Part shown: one piece after another, positions 6,370 to 9,089 of the stretch | Position numbering within the stretch: position 1 is the stretch's first letter | Layout: each line of letters starts with the position of its first letter | Assembly: GCA_015488935.1 (NCBI GenBank) | Contig: WFMU01000062.1 | Span: forward strand, 1 to 9,089 | Reading direction: 5' to 3' | Length of the DNA: 9,089 bases | DNA from: Flavobacteriaceae bacterium | GTDB lineage: Bacteria > Bacteroidota > Bacteroidia > Flavobacteriales > Flavobacteriaceae | Made by a program: the position numbers and the translations under genes | Notes under the pieces: generated by a model | Seen by the model: the letters and a program-made list of their open reading frames with translations, nothing else | Databases searched by the model: none | Told to the model about the DNA's origin: nothing

Positions 6370-8456
6370 CATTAGTTGGTAATCCCAATACAGGGAAAAC
6401 ATCTTTATTTAATCAGTTAACAGGATTAAATCAAAAGGTTGGTAATTATCCCGGAATTACGGTAGATAAAAAACAAGGAAAGTGTAATTTATCGGAAAAT
6501 GTTACTGCAACAATAATTGATTTACCCGGAACTTATAGTATTAATCCAAATACAATAGACGAAAGTATTGTATTGGAAACTTTAATTAACAAAGAGAATA
6601 TCGATTATCCAGATGTGGTTCTTGTGGTTGCGGAAGTAGCAAATTTAAAACGAAATTTATTTTTATTTTCACAAATAAAAGACTTAAATATACCTACGGT
6701 TTTAGCTATAAATATGTCGGACCAAATGGAACGCAAAGGTATTTCTATAGACATTAATTTATTAGAAAAAGAATTAAAAACAGACGTTGTACTAATTAGT
6801 GCTCGTAAAGGTATTGGTATTGAAAAAGTAAAAAAAGCGTTATTACAGCCAAAATATAAAGCAGAAGTACCTTTAGCTGCTTATGCAAACAGAATGGATG
6901 CAGATTATTTTGCCAAAGTAGCCACAGCGTTAAAAAACCATTCCTTATATAAAGCTTGGTTACTCATTACACAATGTAATGATTTATCCATTCTTCCGAA
7001 ACAAGAGCAAATTGCAATAGAAAAATTAAGGGAAGATGAAAATAAATTGGCACAATTACAACACAAAGAAACGGTATTGCGATATGCTAAAATAAACGAT
7101 ATATTAAAAAAAACATATAAAGTAGATTATCAAAAAGCAACAACATTAAGGGCTAGATTAGATAAAATTTTAACACATCGTATTTTTGGTTATATTATTT
7201 TTGCTGCCATTTTAATGCTTATTTTTCAAAGTGTTTTTGATTTTGCACAAATTCCGATGGAATACATAGATACCTCTTTTGCTGCTTTAAGTAATTGGGT
7301 TAAAAGTAAAATGGCAGAAGGTATGTTTACTAGTTTATTAACTGAAGGTATTATCCCCGGAATTGGTGGAATTCTCATATTTATACCACAAATAGTAATC
7401 TTATTTTTATTTGTTGCCATTTTAGAAGAAACAGGATATATGAGTCGCGTTGTATTTTTAATGGATAAAATTATGCGGCGTTTTGGAATGAGTGGCAAAA
7501 GTGTTGTACCATTAATTTCTGGAACGGCTTGTGCTATTCCTGCAATTATGGCTGCACGTAATATAAGTGGTTTAAAAGAAAGACTAATAACCATATTGGT
7601 AACTCCTTTTACAACTTGTTCTGCTCGAATTCCTGTATATGCAATAATTATTGCTTTGGTAATACCAAATGAGCGTTATTACGGATTTAGCCTACAAGGT
7701 TTAACTTTAATGTTATTATACCTTATTGGATTTACATCTGCAATAATTTCGGCATATATACTTAACAAAATACTAAAAGTAACCAACAAAAGTTATTTTG
7801 TTATAGAAATGCCAAACTATAAATTACCATCTATAAAGAATTTGGGAATAACTATTTTAGAAAAAACAAAAGCATTTGTGTTTGGTGCTGGAAAAATAAT
7901 ATTAGCAATATCTATTATATTGTGGTTTTTAGCATCAAATGGTCCTAGTAGCTCTTTTGGAAAAGCGAATGCAATTGTAGAAAAGGAAATAAAAATAAAC
8001 GGAATTAACCTTTCTGAAGTACAAAAACAACAAAAAATAGCATCGTATAAATTAAAACACTCTTATATTGGTATCTTAGGTAAAACTATTGAACCTGCAA
8101 TAAAACCATTAGGATACGACTGGAAAATAGGTGTTGCCCTTATAAGCTCGTTTGCTGCAAGGGAAGTTTTTGTTGGTACTTTAGCAACCATATATAGTGT
8201 AGAAAATGAAGAGGATACTTCGGGAATTAAACAACGTATGCAAGCCGAAATAAATCCAGAAACTGGAAAAAAACGATTTGATTTTCCAACAGGAATGTCG
8301 CTTTTAGTATTTTATGTGTTTGCTATGCAATGTGTAAGTACTCTGGCAATAGTAAAACGAGAAACTAATACTTGGAAATGGCCTTTATATCAATTATTTG
8401 GAATGACATCATTGGCTTACCTACTTGCATTTATTACCTACCAAGTTTTGAGTTAA
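6345..8456 (+). CDS. feoB: Ferrous iron transporter FeoB, inner-membrane GTPase permease
   Basis: Main Fe(II) importer of the inner membrane. The 703 residues begin with a cytoplasmic G domain: G1 GNPNTGKTS (12-20), G2 Thr39 in PGITV, G3 DLPG (59-62), G4 NMSD (123-126) and a G5-like SARKG (152-156). A GDI-like helical linker follows to about 270. The membrane part has two Gate halves and the FeoB core, with GIIPGIGGILIFIPQI (335-350), LEETGYMSR (360-368), the conserved cysteine sequences SGTACAIPA (392-400) and PFTTCSARIP (421-430), SSFAAREVFVGTL (601-613) and MQCVSTLA (661-668). All GTPase motifs and pathway cysteines are intact and length is normal. A charged loop at about 543-585 and another at 619-648 separate the late helices. 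It is translated from an ATG inside the end of feoA. Neither feoC nor a small Cys-rich FeoB-associated protein follows. Confidence 0.97.
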   Translation: MQHSKIKVALVGNPNTGKTSLFNQLTGLNQKVGNYPGITVDKKQGKCNLSENVTATIIDLPGTYSINPNTIDESIVLETLINKENIDYPDVVLVVAEVANLKRNLFLFSQIKDLNIPTVLAINMSDQMERKGISIDINLLEKELKTDVVLISARKGIGIEKVKKALLQPKYKAEVPLAAYANRMDADYFAKVATALKNHSLYKAWLLITQCNDLSILPKQEQIAIEKLREDENKLAQLQHKETVLRYAKINDILKKTYKVDYQKATTLRARLDKILTHRIFGYIIFAAILMLIFQSVFDFAQIPMEYIDTSFAALSNWVKSKMAEGMFTSLLTEGIIPGIGGILIFIPQIVILFLFVAILEETGYMSRVVFLMDKIMRRFGMSGKSVVPLISGTACAIPAIMAARNISGLKERLITILVTPFTTCSARIPVYAIIIALVIPNERYYGFSLQGLTLMLLYLIGFTSAIISAYILNKILKVTNKSYFVIEMPNYKLPSIKNLGITILEKTKAFVFGAGKIILAISIILWFLASNGPSSSFGKANAIVEKEIKINGINLSEVQKQQKIASYKLKHSYIGILGKTIEPAIKPLGYDWKIGVALISSFAAREVFVGTLATIYSVENEEDTSGIKQRMQAEINPETGKKRFDFPTGMSLLVFYVFAMQCVSTLAIVKRETNTWKWPLYQLFGMTSLAYLLAFITYQVLS

Positions 8457-8579
8457 AAACGCTATTATCTATTACAATATATTTCAAAATTTAAATGGTA
8501 TAAAACCTTAAAAATGTGAATTCGATATAATAGTTTTATAATAAAATTAACAAGTAAAAAATTGATACGTAAAAATATT

Positions 8580-8608
8580 TTGTAACATTTGTTCCAAACT
8601 ATCGTTTG
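8580..8608 (+). promoter_or_regulatory. Possible promoter upstream of the carboxypeptidase-like regulatory-domain gene
   Basis: A TTG (8580-8582) is followed after 17 bp by TATCGTTTG (8600-8608), which resembles TAnnTTTG with one extra base between TA and TTTG. The spacing to the TTG is acceptable, and the start codon at 8628 would leave a leader of about 13 bases. The 171-bp gap after feoB (8457-8627) otherwise holds no convincing terminator hairpin or small gene. Confidence 0.25.
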
Positions 8609-8627
8609 ATAATTAAAACAAAATAGG

Positions 8628-9089
8628 ATGAATAGATTATTACTGAGAATAGTAATTGCATTACTTTTTTTTATTGTAAGCAAAGTAAATAGCCAAACCA
8701 TAACAGGAAAAGTATTGGATAAAGAAAAGAATCCAGTAGTATATGCAACCGTACAAATTAATACAAAGTATGGTGTATTAACTAACGAAGAAGGAAAATT
8801 TTTAATAGAAACCAAAAAATTTAAACCAACAGATATAGTTACCATTTCTTTTTTAGGATACAAAAGTTTAAAAATACCATTAAAAGATTTTACTTCTAAA
8901 GATTACTTTTTGCAAGAAGATATAAATATACTTTCGGAAGTACAAGTATCAAATAAAAAATTAACCGTCGAAGAAATTTTAGAAAAAGTAAAAGAAAATG
9001 CTCCAACAAACTATGTTACTACAAATGTAAAGCAGCAAATTTTTCATAGAGAAACAAATACCATCAATTTTAAGAAATTTGAATTTGAA
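8628..9089 (+). CDS. Carboxypeptidase-like regulatory-domain protein, exported (3' end cut by window edge)
   Basis: N-terminal 154 codons of a longer exported protein; the frame is open to the window edge. Residues 1-22 form a signal peptide (hydrophobic IVIALLFFIVS, ending VNSQ). Residues 23-107 are a CarboxypepD_reg-like beta-sandwich: TITGKVLDKEKNPVVYATV (24-42), GVLTNEEGKFLI (49-60) and VTISFLGYKSL (71-81), the GKV / TNEEGKF / SFLGYKS signature common in Bacteroidota outer-membrane proteins. The next part, VEEILEKVKENAPTNYVT (114-131) then FHRETN (139-144), resembles the large Bacteroidota family with a conserved I..A...IP.NY / YRE region (some annotated DUF5686) rather than the plug of a TonB-dependent receptor, though the latter cannot be excluded from this fragment. 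The ATG at 8628 is preceded by ATAGG, and the signal peptide starts right there. Function unknown; cell-envelope location inferred. Confidence 0.75.
   Translation, partial: MNRLLLRIVIALLFFIVSKVNSQTITGKVLDKEKNPVVYATVQINTKYGVLTNEEGKFLIETKKFKPTDIVTISFLGYKSLKIPLKDFTSKDYFLQEDINILSEVQVSNKKLTVEEILEKVKENAPTNYVTTNVKQQIFHRETNTINFKKFEFE

Noticed and set aside
7226..7594. 122-codon minus-strand open frame
   Set aside because: Antisense to the FeoB membrane core; its hydrophobic look mirrors the codons of the real transmembrane helices.
8457..8627. Small Cys-rich FeoB-associated membrane protein gene after feoB
   Set aside because: ATG and GTG codons in the gap run into stops within a few codons and no cysteine-rich hydrophobic frame is present.
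8465..8863. 132-codon minus-strand open frame over the feoB downstream gap
   Set aside because: It covers the start of the exported CarboxypepD_reg-type gene on the plus strand, which has a signal peptide and domain motifs; the antisense product is low-complexity.
8628..9089. TonB-dependent receptor
   Set aside because: The N-terminal regulatory domain fits, but the following residues lack a plug-like sequence and instead match the EEI/NY/FHRE pattern of another Bacteroidota family; not excluded, only less likely.

Overview
The window looks like ordinary chromosomal DNA from a Flavobacteriia-type member of the Bacteroidota. The evidence is an AT-rich base composition, a secreted peptidase ending in a type IX secretion (T9SS) C-terminal sorting domain, a carboxypeptidase-like regulatory-domain protein, weak Shine-Dalgarno sequences, and several intergenic matches to the Bacteroidota -7 promoter element TAnnTTTG. 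I see no rRNA, tRNA, CRISPR array, insertion sequence, phage gene or plasmid gene.

Layout. Positions 1-1049 (minus) carry most of a DppB/OppB-type peptide ABC transporter permease whose 3' end lies outside the window. It diverges from pyrF (1120-1935, plus), orotidine-5'-phosphate decarboxylase of de novo UMP synthesis. The 70-bp gap between them holds a perfect 17-bp palindrome. pyrF converges on a minus-strand pair: a secreted M1-family zinc aminopeptidase with a T9SS tail (3368-5290), followed downstream by the intramembrane protease RseP (1974-3293). The 74-bp gap between these two holds a perfect 14-bp inverted repeat with a consensus -7 element in its loop. The peptidase diverges from a SCO1/SenC copper-chaperone-like gene (5334-6005, plus) across 43 bp that contain perfect -7 elements on both strands. 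Then come feoA (6112-6369, TTG start) and feoB (6345-8456), which overlap by 25 bp and encode ferrous iron uptake. The window ends inside a secreted or outer-membrane-associated carboxypeptidase-like regulatory-domain protein (8628 to the edge).

How the genes fit together. feoA and feoB are an obvious translationally coupled Fe(II) import operon. The SCO protein just upstream points to cytochrome oxidase metallation, so this part may serve respiratory metal supply. RseP and the T9SS peptidase both belong to envelope biology, and the permease imports peptides that such exported peptidases could help produce, but a functional link is only inference from proximity. All complete genes are intact and of normal length for their families. 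I found no clearly novel system. The best leads are the palindromic elements in the short intergenic gaps and the non-ATG start of feoA.
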